From: Glutamicibacter halophytocola
Lineage (GTDB): Bacteria; Actinomycetota; Actinomycetes; Actinomycetales; Micrococcaceae
NCBI RefSeq assembly: GCF_001302565.1
Contig: NZ_CP012750.1
Coordinates: 3,162,001 to 3,226,000 of the forward strand
Direction: 5' to 3'
Length of the DNA: 64,000 bases
The position numbers and the translations under genes are program-made. Below, in pieces: positions 26,452-34,115 of this stretch. Under the pieces are notes generated by a model. The model ran no database searches and was not told the DNA's origin. It saw only the letters and a list, made by a program, of their open reading frames with translations. Every line of letters begins with the position of its first letter. The first letter of the stretch is position 1.

Positions 26452-27282
26452 TCAGTTGGCGGCCCGCTGGCCGCCCGCCGACGGGGTTGGCGCCGCGTCC
26501 TGCGGCCCGGTCATAAGGTGGTCGCTGTAGGCAACGAACCAATTCACTGCTTCTTGCCCTATTTGAAGTACCCCAAATCCTGATCCGGATTCCGCGAGAA
26601 TTTCATCTGGGGCAAAAGGATTCATGTTGTAGGAAACTGCTGGCGCCATGAACACCGGGGTATTGATCAGCTGGCTCGTTGCCGCCTGGTGGTAATGCCC
26701 GCAGAGGATGGCCCTGATATCGGTGCCGGCGGTGATCGCGGCCAAAGCCATCGGATCCTTTAATCCACGCCCGGCTCTCGCTGGACTCGCGGCTGCCACC
26801 GGCGGGTGGTGCAATAGCAGCACCGAACCAAGTGGTGCCGGCGCGGTGAGCAATGACTGCAACCACGACAGCTGGGCCTGGTCCACTTCGCCTTGCGCCA
26901 GCTGGAATCCGCCGCTGTCCAACCCGATAATCCGCAATCCCAGCACTTCATGCACGGTATTGGCCGGGTAGGGGCCGGTCGATAACCGCTGGGTATTGAA
27001 TTCCGTGCCGACGCTTCCTAGTGGATCGTGATTGCCCGGAACACTGATCACCGGGCAGCCAAGCTCCTCTTGGATGTCATTGAGCATCGCCGCGGCCGCC
27101 GGGTGGATCGGAGCGCCTCGGTCGGCGATGTCTCCGGTCACGACGATTGCGTCTGGCGAAAAGTGCTGCGTGGCCCGCAGGGCATGGCGAGTTCGCCGCC
27201 AGGAATCAATGTTTCCATGAAGCAACCGGCCTTCAGGGCAAAGATGGGTGTCGCTCATATGAATGATTGTCAGTGGCTTCAT
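26452..27282 (-). CDS. Calcineurin-like metallophosphoesterase (CpdA/Icc-like)
   Basis: The 276-residue enzyme shows the metallophosphoesterase motifs in order: MSDTHL near residue 9, VTGDIADRG near residue 48, VPGNHDP near residue 82, LLHHPP near residue 155 and CGHYHQA near residue 193. These bind two metal ions. The class III cyclic-nucleotide phosphodiesterases (CpdA) have this pattern, so cAMP or another phosphodiester is likely. It is probably cotranscribed with the downstream histidine phosphatase, 63 nt away. Confidence 0.85.
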   Translation of the reverse strand: MKPLTIIHMSDTHLCPEGRLLHGNIDSWRRTRHALRATQHFSPDAIVVTGDIADRGAPIHPAAAAMLNDIQEELGCPVISVPGNHDPLGSVGTEFNTQRLSTGPYPANTVHEVLGLRIIGLDSGGFQLAQGEVDQAQLSWLQSLLTAPAPLGSVLLLHHPPVAAASPARAGRGLKDPMALAAITAGTDIRAILCGHYHQAATSQLINTPVFMAPAVSYNMNPFAPDEILAESGSGFGVLQIGQEAVNWFVAYSDHLMTGPQDAAPTPSAGGQRAAN

Positions 27283-27530
27283 CGATCCCTCCCCCGCGTC
27301 CTGCTGCCGTTCACTCCATTGAACTTTTTGGTTCTGACGATTAGGTGAACAAGGAACCGACGAGATGTGAAGTCCTAGCGAATCCCTGTTTTTCGATTAC
27401 CGAACAAAATTTGCCGAAATCATGGGATATTCCCCGCAATACATGCGATCTGCGGTATATGAACAGCGAGTAGCACCCAAAACGACTACCCTTAGAAGAG
27501 CAGATTTGAATCCACCTAGGAGCTACATCC

Positions 27531-28481
27531 ATGACGGGCAGCAAAGTCGTCGCCTTTGGCCACTTCCAGCCAGAGCGCATCGTCCCAAACACCGAGCTGG
27601 AAAAGCTGGTGGAAACCAGCGACGAATGGATTACTCGCCGCGTCGGTATCGAGGAACGCCGCTGGGGCACCGGTGTTGAGACCGTGGACTCCATGGCCAT
27701 CAAAGCCGCAGAGATGGCTTTGGGCAATTCGGCGGACATCACGGCAGCTGATATCGATCTGATTGTTGTTGCTACCTGCACCGCAACTGACCGCTCGCCT
27801 AATATGGCTGCCCGCGTTGCCAGCGCACTGAATATGGAGCAGGGTCCTGCCACCATGGATGTCAACGTGGCTTGCTCGGGCTTCGCCCATGCAGTCGGCA
27901 TCGCCCAGGGAGCCATCGCCGCAGGCTCCGCGAAGAATGCACTGGTCATCGGCTCGGAAATGCTCACCGATTACACCGACTTCAGCGATCGCACCACGTG
28001 CGTTTTGACCGCTGATGGGGCTGGAGCATTCATCATCACCGCTTCGGAGGATAACGGAATCTCGCCGGTCGTGTGGGGCTCGGTTCCATCGCTGTCAGAC
28101 GCTGTTCGCATTGAAACTGAAAACAACATGAAGTTCGCGCAGAATGGCCAAAGCGTTTACCGCTGGACCGTTACGCAGCTTCCAAAGATTGCTTCGCAAA
28201 TTATCGACCGCGCAGGCATGAAGCCAGAAGAGCTGGACGCGATTGTCCTGCACCAGGCCAACCTTCGCATCATCGAGCCGCTGGCTGAGAAGATCGGCGC
28301 TCCGAACGCACGCGTGGCCACCGACGTGGTCTATTCGGGCAACACCTCGGCAGCATCGGTTCCGCTGGCCCTGTCGAAGATGATGGCCTCGGATGAGCCA
28401 CTGCCTTCAGGTTCCAAGGCTTTGCTCTTTGCCTTCGGTGGCGGCCTGGCTTACGCCGGCCAGATCATCACCATCCCGTAA
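27531..28481 (+). CDS. 3-oxoacyl-ACP synthase III-like (FabH family)
   Basis: The 316-residue thiolase-fold synthase carries a complete Cys-His-Asn triad: Cys115 in VNVACSGF, His241 in VLHQANLRI and Asn271 in YSGNTSAAS. It condenses an acyl-CoA starter with malonyl-ACP or a related nucleophile. The N-terminal SDEWITRRVGIEERR is standard. A TAGGAG site precedes ATG 27531. It stands alone rather than in a fab cluster, so it may be a second, specialised FabH for branched starters or another beta-ketoacyl synthesis. The 248-nt upstream gap shows no other gene. A strong terminator follows. Confidence 0.88.
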   Translation: MTGSKVVAFGHFQPERIVPNTELEKLVETSDEWITRRVGIEERRWGTGVETVDSMAIKAAEMALGNSADITAADIDLIVVATCTATDRSPNMAARVASALNMEQGPATMDVNVACSGFAHAVGIAQGAIAAGSAKNALVIGSEMLTDYTDFSDRTTCVLTADGAGAFIITASEDNGISPVVWGSVPSLSDAVRIETENNMKFAQNGQSVYRWTVTQLPKIASQIIDRAGMKPEELDAIVLHQANLRIIEPLAEKIGAPNARVATDVVYSGNTSAASVPLALSKMMASDEPLPSGSKALLFAFGGGLAYAGQIITIP

Positions 28482-28492
28482 GCATTGACCAC

Positions 28493-28540
28493 CACTAGTG
28501 GGCGCCCCGGCATTCTTGCCAGGGCGCCCACTAGTGCTTT
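28493..28540 (+). terminator. Terminator of the FabH-like gene
   Basis: A perfect 15-bp stem (28493-28507 with 28522-28536, CACTAGTGGGCGCCC on the left), a 14-nt loop and a following CTTT. Confidence 0.85.
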
Positions 28541-28594
28541 AACAGCGTTTCACGGGAGATCCAAGATCATTCCCGCAATCCCCTTGCCCAAATG

Positions 28595-28621
28595 CGTTAG
28601 TCACTGCTAACGTATCTTTTA
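28595..28621 (+). promoter_or_regulatory. ArsR operator over a leaderless promoter
   Basis: CGTTAG-N6-CTAACG (28595-28612) is a perfect dyad. Its right half contains TAACGT (28608-28613), a TANNNT -10 box followed by 7 nt and ATG 28621. A repressor bound here would cover the -10 box of a leaderless gene, consistent with autoregulation by the encoded ArsR protein. Confidence 0.6.
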
Positions 28622-28968
28622 TGCTTGATCTGCTGGAAGTCGCATCCGAACCAACGCGAAGGCGCTTGATTCAGTTGCTGGGTTCCGGAGAACGCACGGT
28701 GACGGAACTGGCGGCAAATTTCACGGTCTCCCGTTCCGCCATCTCACAACACCTGCTGCTTTTGATTGACGTGGGACTGCTGCAAGCGCGCAAGGATGGA
28801 CGCAGCCGCTACTACTCGCTGAACCCGGCAGGCATCGCGAAGCTCAAGGTCCTCCTTGACTCGTTTTGGAACACCGAACTTGATCTGCTTGTCGCCGAAG
28901 CCGCCGATTTGGCAGCGCTCGGCACACTGCCGAATTCGCCACAGAAGCCACCAGGAGAAACGCCATGA
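28621..28968 (+). CDS. ArsR-family repressor of the SRPBCC operon
   Basis: The 115-residue winged-helix protein has SEPTRRRLIQLLGSGERTVTELAANF, recognition helix SRSAISQHLLLLIDVGLL and wing KDGRSRYYSLNP. No metal-binding cysteines are present, so it is of the type that pairs with SRPBCC proteins rather than a metal sensor. Its start is leaderless and covered by a dyad; its stop overlaps the next start (ATGA). Confidence 0.9.
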   Translation: MLDLLEVASEPTRRRLIQLLGSGERTVTELAANFTVSRSAISQHLLLLIDVGLLQARKDGRSRYYSLNPAGIAKLKVLLDSFWNTELDLLVAEAADLAALGTLPNSPQKPPGETP

Positions 28969-29945
28969 GCTTTGAACGAACCGTCCTCCTCCCAGTTGAC
29001 GCCGACACCGCCTTTGACCTTGTCACCAACCCCGAACGCCTTCGCCGCTGGCAAACCGTTGCCAACCGCGTTGATCTTCGAATGGGCGGGAGCTTCCGCT
29101 TCACCATGGGACCAGGCCATCAGGCCACGGGCACCTTCACCGAAATCGAGCCTGGCAAGCGCCTGGTGTTCACATGGGGCTGGGAAGGCTCCGACGCCGT
29201 TCCGCCGGGCGACTCAACGGTCTTCATCACCTTGGAACCCTGGGAGAATGGCACCGCAGTCACCTTGCGCCATGAAGGCCTGAACGCAGAACAGTCTTCG
29301 GGCCATGCAGAGGGATGGAACCACTTCCTGGATCGCCTCACGAGCTTTGCCCAGTCCGGCGAGCCAGTGATCGACGAGTGGAACGCCGTTCCCGAACCCC
29401 AGGACCCGATCATTTCTGCCGAGGGATCATTGGCGGCATTGCAATTTGCCCTGAACAGCATTTCAGAAGCAGACCTTGGCAGCCCCACCCCCTGCGCCGA
29501 GTTCTCGGTGAGCCAGCTGCTGGATCACCTTGCTGGTTCGATCTCCTCGATCGGCAAGGGCTTGGGCGCAGCGATTTCTGACGACCCTGCGCTCGCTGCC
29601 GAAGTTCGCATCGCCAACTTGGCACAGCCGACCCTGGAAGCCTTCGCGGCTCATGGCCTGGAAGGCGAAGTCGATCTCGGTTTTACTGCAATGCCGGCAA
29701 AAGTTGTCGCCAGCATCCTGAATCTCGAATTGTTGGTTCACGGGTGGGACTTCGCCCAGGCCACGGGGCAGGGCTTTGAGATCCATCCGGGCCATGCCGA
29801 GTACGTTCTCGGCCTGGCCCGCAAGACCATCGGTCCAGAACAGCGTGCTTCAGGCTCCTTCGCGGAAGAAGCCGTCATTGCCGAATCCGCCAGCAGCCTG
29901 GATCGCTTGATTGCCTTCACCGGCCGCGTTCCAGCAGGGGCCTGA
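28965..29945 (+). CDS. SRPBCC (AHSA1-like) domain fused to a mycothiol-dependent isomerase-like domain
   Basis: The 326-residue protein has two parts. Residues 1-140 are an AHSA1/START-like fold (ERTVLLPVDADTAFDLVTNPERLRRW, then GSFRFTMGPGHQATGTFTEIEPGKRLVFTWGWEG). Residues about 150-326 resemble the TIGR03086/DinB_2 mycothiol-dependent maleylpyruvate-isomerase-like domain (TPCAEFSVSQLLDHLAGSI, LNLELLVHGWDFAQATGQ). The His in HLAG and in VHGWD would bind metal. The fusion suggests hydrophobic-ligand binding joined to mycothiol chemistry, for instance detoxification. It is coupled by ATGA to the ArsR gene. Confidence 0.82.
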   Translation: MSFERTVLLPVDADTAFDLVTNPERLRRWQTVANRVDLRMGGSFRFTMGPGHQATGTFTEIEPGKRLVFTWGWEGSDAVPPGDSTVFITLEPWENGTAVTLRHEGLNAEQSSGHAEGWNHFLDRLTSFAQSGEPVIDEWNAVPEPQDPIISAEGSLAALQFALNSISEADLGSPTPCAEFSVSQLLDHLAGSISSIGKGLGAAISDDPALAAEVRIANLAQPTLEAFAAHGLEGEVDLGFTAMPAKVVASILNLELLVHGWDFAQATGQGFEIHPGHAEYVLGLARKTIGPEQRASGSFAEEAVIAESASSLDRLIAFTGRVPAGA

Positions 29946-29954
29946 GGACCGCTG

Positions 29955-30392
29955 ATGGTTGATGTCTCCACCAGCATCGTGATCGACCGGCCGCTGTCCA
30001 TGGTGGCCGGCTACACGATGAATCCGTTGAACGCACCGGCGTGGTATCGGAATATCCGCTCGGTGCGCCGGCTGGACCAGAACGATTTTGGGGTCGGTTC
30101 CCGCACCGCCTTTGAAGCCCGCTTCCTCGGCCGGGACCTCTCTTACACCTACGAAGTCACGTCGATGCTGGAGGACGAGGAACTGGTCATGGCCACCGCC
30201 CAGGGCCCGTTTCCCATGCGCACCACTTATCGATTCGAAGCAGTGGGCCCAACGGCAACCCGGGTCCAGCTGCGCAATGATGGACAGCCCGCGGGTTTCA
30301 GCAAGCTCGTCGCCCCGCTGATGGAACCCATGATGCGCCGTGCCAATATGGCTGATCTGCGAGCCTTGAAGAAGATCCTGGAAACTCGATAA
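29955..30392 (+). CDS. SRPBCC family protein (polyketide-cyclase/START-like)
   Basis: The 145-residue single-domain protein has the START-like pattern: VSTSIVIDRPLSMVAGYTMNPLNAPAWYRNI at the start, SRTAFEARFLGRDLSYTYEVTSMLEDEELVM in the middle and a C-terminal amphipathic helix (MRRANMADLRALKKIL). It binds a hydrophobic ligand of unknown nature. It begins 9 nt after the fusion protein and is the last gene of the ArsR operon. Confidence 0.82.
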   Translation: MVDVSTSIVIDRPLSMVAGYTMNPLNAPAWYRNIRSVRRLDQNDFGVGSRTAFEARFLGRDLSYTYEVTSMLEDEELVMATAQGPFPMRTTYRFEAVGPTATRVQLRNDGQPAGFSKLVAPLMEPMMRRANMADLRALKKILETR

Positions 30393-30402
30393 CAAGCCAC
30401 AA

Positions 30403-30440
30403 GGGAATGGGTATCGGAGAATTCTCCGATACCCATTCCC
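30403..30440. terminator. Perfect 38-bp palindrome terminator
   Basis: 19-bp arms (30403-30421 with 30422-30440, beginning GGGAATGGGTATCGGAG) with no unpaired loop bases separate the convergent SRPBCC and GntR genes. Confidence 0.8.
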
Positions 30441-30464
30441 CCTGTCTATGGCTTTTGAGGATTG

Positions 30465-31307
30465 CTACTGGCCGCCCGTTTCGACATCAATCTGCGAAAG
30501 TTCCGCTTCCAGCTCACTGGCCAACTGGCGCAACCGGGAGATCCGGCCAGCAGTCATCGATGGCGCCGGGGCAACTTGGGCGTCCACGTCAAAGATGGTA
30601 TTCGGGCTATGCCAGACATTGAACCATTCAAGCCCCATGCCGCTGGCGTCCCGGGTTACCCCACGAAGCAGAAGCAGCGGTTCGCCCACCGATGCTTGAA
30701 GCACTCCGGCCAGCATCCGGTCTGATGCAACTGCTTGGACGCTGCGCGGACCGCCCACCGGCTCGAATCCACGCTCGCGCATCACCGACAGCAGGGAAGC
30801 GTTCTCCAGGAGATCAGCGGAGAAATCGCTAAATGCCCCATAGGGAACCCACGTCCGCATGAAAGCTACAGCCACTGAATCCAGGGACCGCACACGCTCG
30901 ATCTGCCAAGCGTCGGCAACGCCCAAGGCCTTAGCCGCTTCCCTCGGAGGAGTGCAACGCTGAATGGAATGAATGTGGGTGGCCATCCTTTGGCCGCTGG
31001 CCGCAGCTTGCTGGTCCAAGCCACCGGCCTGCTGGATATGCCGGCGCAACACAGGTGCGGCCGCAACGACGCTGCCCCTGCCACGTTGCCGATGAATCAG
31101 CCCCTCTTCAGCGAGCCCGGCGAGCGCTTGGCGTACCACGCTGCGTGAGACCCCGAAGTTTTTCTGCAGCTCCTCTTCGGTAGGCAACGGCGTGCCGGCG
31201 ACCAGGCTTTGATCGACGATGTGCTGATGCAGGATGTCCCGGATCTGCGCGTGAAGCGGCTGGCCAGAAGAACGGCTCAGCAAACTCTCCTGCGGCGCGA
31301 AGTTCAT
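30465..31307 (-). CDS. GntR-family (HutC-type) regulator of the RuBisCO-like operon
   Basis: The 280-residue protein has an N-terminal winged helix (GTPLPTEEELQKNFGVSRSVVRQALAGLAEEGLIHRQRGRGSVV near residues 39-82). A UTRA-type effector domain follows (residues about 100-270, with the conserved RVRSLDSVAVAFMRTWVPY start). Start 31307 has a GAGGAGG site. It is divergent from the KdgT-like permease gene across 415 bp that contain TTGTACGTACAA and other dyads suited to a HutC-type dimer. It likely senses an acid sugar or a phosphorylated intermediate. Confidence 0.88.
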   Translation of the reverse strand: MNFAPQESLLSRSSGQPLHAQIRDILHQHIVDQSLVAGTPLPTEEELQKNFGVSRSVVRQALAGLAEEGLIHRQRGRGSVVAAAPVLRRHIQQAGGLDQQAAASGQRMATHIHSIQRCTPPREAAKALGVADAWQIERVRSLDSVAVAFMRTWVPYGAFSDFSADLLENASLLSVMRERGFEPVGGPRSVQAVASDRMLAGVLQASVGEPLLLLRGVTRDASGMGLEWFNVWHSPNTIFDVDAQVAPAPSMTAGRISRLRQLASELEAELSQIDVETGGQ

Positions 31308-31722
31308 GCCCCTCCTCGTTTCACTGGCAACCGCCAGTACAGCACCTTGGCCTCATGCCAGATCACTGGCATCTATTTCGTTTCAGTCTAGTCTCCGCCC
31401 TCGCACCTTCGGTGTTGGCAAGGGCTCAAGGCGCCGCAACCGCCACCGGAGGATGACTTGGGACATGAGGAAAATATTGTCCAGGTCACAAATTTCGCTT
31501 GACTCGGATCACATCCTGGTATTAACTATAACTTGTTGTACGTACAAAAAGTACGGACAACTTGAAGCAAGAGATTCTTTCCTTGTCCTTCTCGCCAACG
31601 CCAGCCAGGACAGCCGATGCGGTGGAAAGCTCCAGCGCATCTGAATGACGAATTTCAGCTTCTCCCTAAAGCAAGCCCCCGCGACGAGAGCACAGGGGCA
31701 ATTCGGCAGAAAGACTAAGCTC
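31308..31722. promoter_or_regulatory. Divergent control region with several GntR-type operators
   Basis: This 415-bp gap has no credible gene. Near the regulator are two dyads, ACTGGC-N4-GCCAGT (31323-31338) and TGCCAG-N4-CTGGCA (31356-31371). Near the permease are TTGACT (31499-31504) and TATAAC (31527-31532), possible promoter elements with an unusually long spacer. These are followed by the perfect dyad TTGTACGTACAA (31536-31547) and an inverted partner GTACGGACAA (31551-31560). The last resembles known HutC-family boxes and would cover the transcription start. A 5' leader of roughly 180 nt before ATG 31723 would remain. Confidence 0.5.
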
Positions 31723-32787
31723 ATGGCTATTAGCAATCAGAGCAGCAAGCAGGATTGGCTGACAAAGATGTCCGTGATCCCCGGTGCGCTCATGCTCATC
31801 CCGCTGTTCCTCGGGGCCACCATCAATACTTTTTTCCCGCAGGTTCTTGAGGTAGGCAGCTTCACCACCGCGCTATTCCGCGACGGCACTGCGGCTCTGT
31901 TGGGTCTCTTTTTCTTTTGCCTCGGTTCCCAGCTGGATGTCCGCACCACCGGTCCCACCTTGGAAAAGGGCGTTGCGATTCTCATCGGCAAAGTCGGCAT
32001 CGGCATCGCCGCCGGACTGGCAGTCGCCTTCTTGGCTCCAGGGGGCTCCCTGTTGGGATTGACTCCTCTGGCCATCATCGCAGCCATGACCAATTCCAAC
32101 GGCGCGCTCTTCGCCGCGTTGACCGGCCAGTACGGCAACAAGACCGACCGCGCAACGGTGGCTGTCATCGCCCTGAACGACGGTCCCTTCATCACCATGA
32201 TCGCCTTGGGCACTGCAGGCCTAGCCAGCTTCCCGCTACAGGATCTCATCGGCCTGGTGCTGCCGCTGGCTCTGGGCTTCATCCTTGGAAACCTTTCGCG
32301 AACCGCCCGTGAATTCCTGAGCGTCGGCGAGTCCCTGCTCATCCCGTTCCTTGGTTTTGTTGTTGGACGAAGCATTGATTTTTCCACATTGGTCACCAGC
32401 GGCATGCAGGGCATCTTGCTGGGCCTGGCCACCGTGCTCATCTCCGGCCCGGCCTCGATGCTGGTGCTCTGGTGCTTCCATGCGCTGCATCGCCGTCCAC
32501 GTAAAACTCGCAACCTCATTGCCGGCATGGCCGAAGGAACCACCGCAGGAAACGCCATCGCCACACCTGCCGCGTTGGCACTGGCAGATCCGGCCTACCA
32601 AGCTATCGAGTCGGTGGCCACCGCACAGATTGCCGCCGCCGTCGTGACCACCTCCATCCTGATCCCCTTTGCGGTAGCACTGGTGGCCAAATGGCAGCAA
32701 CGACGAGGGGTCTCTCCACAGTGGGAGCTCGAATACTACGAACGGCTCTCCAAGAAAAATCAAGCCCCTGCAGCTGTTTCCAGCTAA
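31723..32787 (+). CDS. 2-keto-3-deoxygluconate permease-like transporter (KdgT family)
   Basis: The 354-residue protein has about ten membrane helices and the KdgT-family landmarks LFRDGTAALLGLFFFCLGSQLDVRTTG near residue 50, AAMTNSNGALFAALTGQYG near residue 125, ALNDGPFITMIALGTAG near residue 150 and IAGMAEGTTAGNAIATPAALALADP near residue 268. The family imports 2-keto-3-deoxygluconate and other acid sugars with protons. Start ATG 31723 follows an AGAAAG site; a longer frame from 31645 is not supported. It heads the operon with the RuBisCO-like protein, DUF1537 kinase and zinc dehydrogenase, and probably imports their substrate. Confidence 0.85.
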   Translation: MAISNQSSKQDWLTKMSVIPGALMLIPLFLGATINTFFPQVLEVGSFTTALFRDGTAALLGLFFFCLGSQLDVRTTGPTLEKGVAILIGKVGIGIAAGLAVAFLAPGGSLLGLTPLAIIAAMTNSNGALFAALTGQYGNKTDRATVAVIALNDGPFITMIALGTAGLASFPLQDLIGLVLPLALGFILGNLSRTAREFLSVGESLLIPFLGFVVGRSIDFSTLVTSGMQGILLGLATVLISGPASMLVLWCFHALHRRPRKTRNLIAGMAEGTTAGNAIATPAALALADPAYQAIESVATAQIAAAVVTTSILIPFAVALVAKWQQRRGVSPQWELEYYERLSKKNQAPAAVSS

Positions 32788-32847
32788 GTCTCTTCCCGGG
32801 CCGACCCCACGATTTCACTAGAACAACATTTATGTCTGGAGTACCCC

Positions 32848-34113
32848 ATGCGCGACCATCGGATTGTGCGCTGCACCTATTACATCGAATCAAGCATCGA
32901 GCCTGAGAAGGCCGCCGCGCTTCTTGCCGGCGAACAATCCAGCGGCACGTTCCTTCCTGTGCCGGGCGAGTCCGAAAGAATTCGCATCCGGCACGCAGCT
33001 CACGTGACCAGGATCCAGGAACTCGGGCGTCGCAAGCCATCGCTGCCCTCGCGCACTACCCCTGAGCAGGTGCGCGCGGCCCTGGCCACCGTCGATTTCC
33101 CGATGGAGAATATCGGCACCGATCTGGCGACCCTGCAAACCACCGTGGCGGGCAATCTCTTTGAGCTCGGTGAGCTCTATGCCTGCCGCTTGCAGGATAT
33201 TGAATTGCCAGAGGACTTCATCGCGGCCCATCAGGGGCCCGCATTCGGCATTGCCGGAACCCGCAAGCTCATGGGCGGAGTTGAAGGCGCGATGGTTGGC
33301 ACCATCATCAAGCCCAACGTCGGCTTGTCGGAAGACGAATTCCGCCTCGTGGTTCGCGAACTCGCGCTGGCTTCCATCGACCTGATCAAGGACGATGAGC
33401 TGATGACCGACCCGGCCTACCTTCCTTTGGAGCGCCGAGTAGCCGTGGCCATGGAGGAAATCATTGCTGCCCGGGAAGTCACCGGGCACCACACGATGTA
33501 TGCCTTCAACATCACCGGAGACCTCGCCGGCCTGCGCCGGCGCCACGACCTGGTGGTCAAGGCTGGCGGTACCTGCGTGATGCTCAATATCCCCGTGATG
33601 GGCCTTCCTGCCCTGGCCATGCTGCGCGAATTCAGCGAGGTCGCCATTCATGGACACCGCGCCGGCCTGGCTGCCTCCATGCGCCATCCGGGACTCGGTG
33701 TCGACTACAAGGTGTGGCAACAGCTGGCCCGCCTGGCCGGTGCAGACCAGCTGCATGCCAGCGGACTGGGAAGCAAGTTCTACGAAACCGATGAAGAAGT
33801 ATCGGCCAATATTCGCAGCCTGCTGGCCCCGCTGGGCAGCACCGAAGCGGTAGTGCCGGTGCTCTCTTCAGGGCAGAATGTAGCTACGCCAGCCCCGACC
33901 TTCCAGGCCATCGGCTCCACCGACCTGATGATGCTCGCCGGGGGCGGCGTCGCAGCCCACCCCGATGGTCCAGGTGCAGGAGTGCGCAGCCTGCGCCAGG
34001 CCTGGGAGGCAGCGGTCAATGGCACCGAGCTGAGACAGGCCGCCGCGGAATACTCCGATAGCGGCGACACCGACTTGTTGCACGCGGTCAAGAAATTCAT
34101 GAAGGACAGCTGA
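32848..34113 (+). CDS. RuBisCO-like protein (form IV, OiaX-related type)
   Basis: The 421-residue protein is a RuBisCO large-subunit homologue keeping most phosphate- and metal-site residues. Lys155 lies in TIIKPNVG. Lys181-Asp-Asp183-Glu184 (LIKDDE) is the carbamylated-lysine motif. His268/His270 lie in IHGHRAG, His303 in LHASG, and Lys310 in GLGSKF (loop 6). A VLSSG motif near residue 340 and the phosphate loop LAGGGVAAHPDGPG (363-376) complete the set. It should bind a keto-sugar phosphate and enolise or decarboxylate it. In described apionate pathways a similar protein (OiaX) acts after a DUF1537 kinase (OiaK), the pair seen here, but accessory isomerases of those pathways are absent. Confidence 0.85.
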   Translation: MRDHRIVRCTYYIESSIEPEKAAALLAGEQSSGTFLPVPGESERIRIRHAAHVTRIQELGRRKPSLPSRTTPEQVRAALATVDFPMENIGTDLATLQTTVAGNLFELGELYACRLQDIELPEDFIAAHQGPAFGIAGTRKLMGGVEGAMVGTIIKPNVGLSEDEFRLVVRELALASIDLIKDDELMTDPAYLPLERRVAVAMEEIIAAREVTGHHTMYAFNITGDLAGLRRRHDLVVKAGGTCVMLNIPVMGLPALAMLREFSEVAIHGHRAGLAASMRHPGLGVDYKVWQQLARLAGADQLHASGLGSKFYETDEEVSANIRSLLAPLGSTEAVVPVLSSGQNVATPAPTFQAIGSTDLMMLAGGGVAAHPDGPGAGVRSLRQAWEAAVNGTELRQAAAEYSDSGDTDLLHAVKKFMKDS

Positions 34114-34115
34114 TC

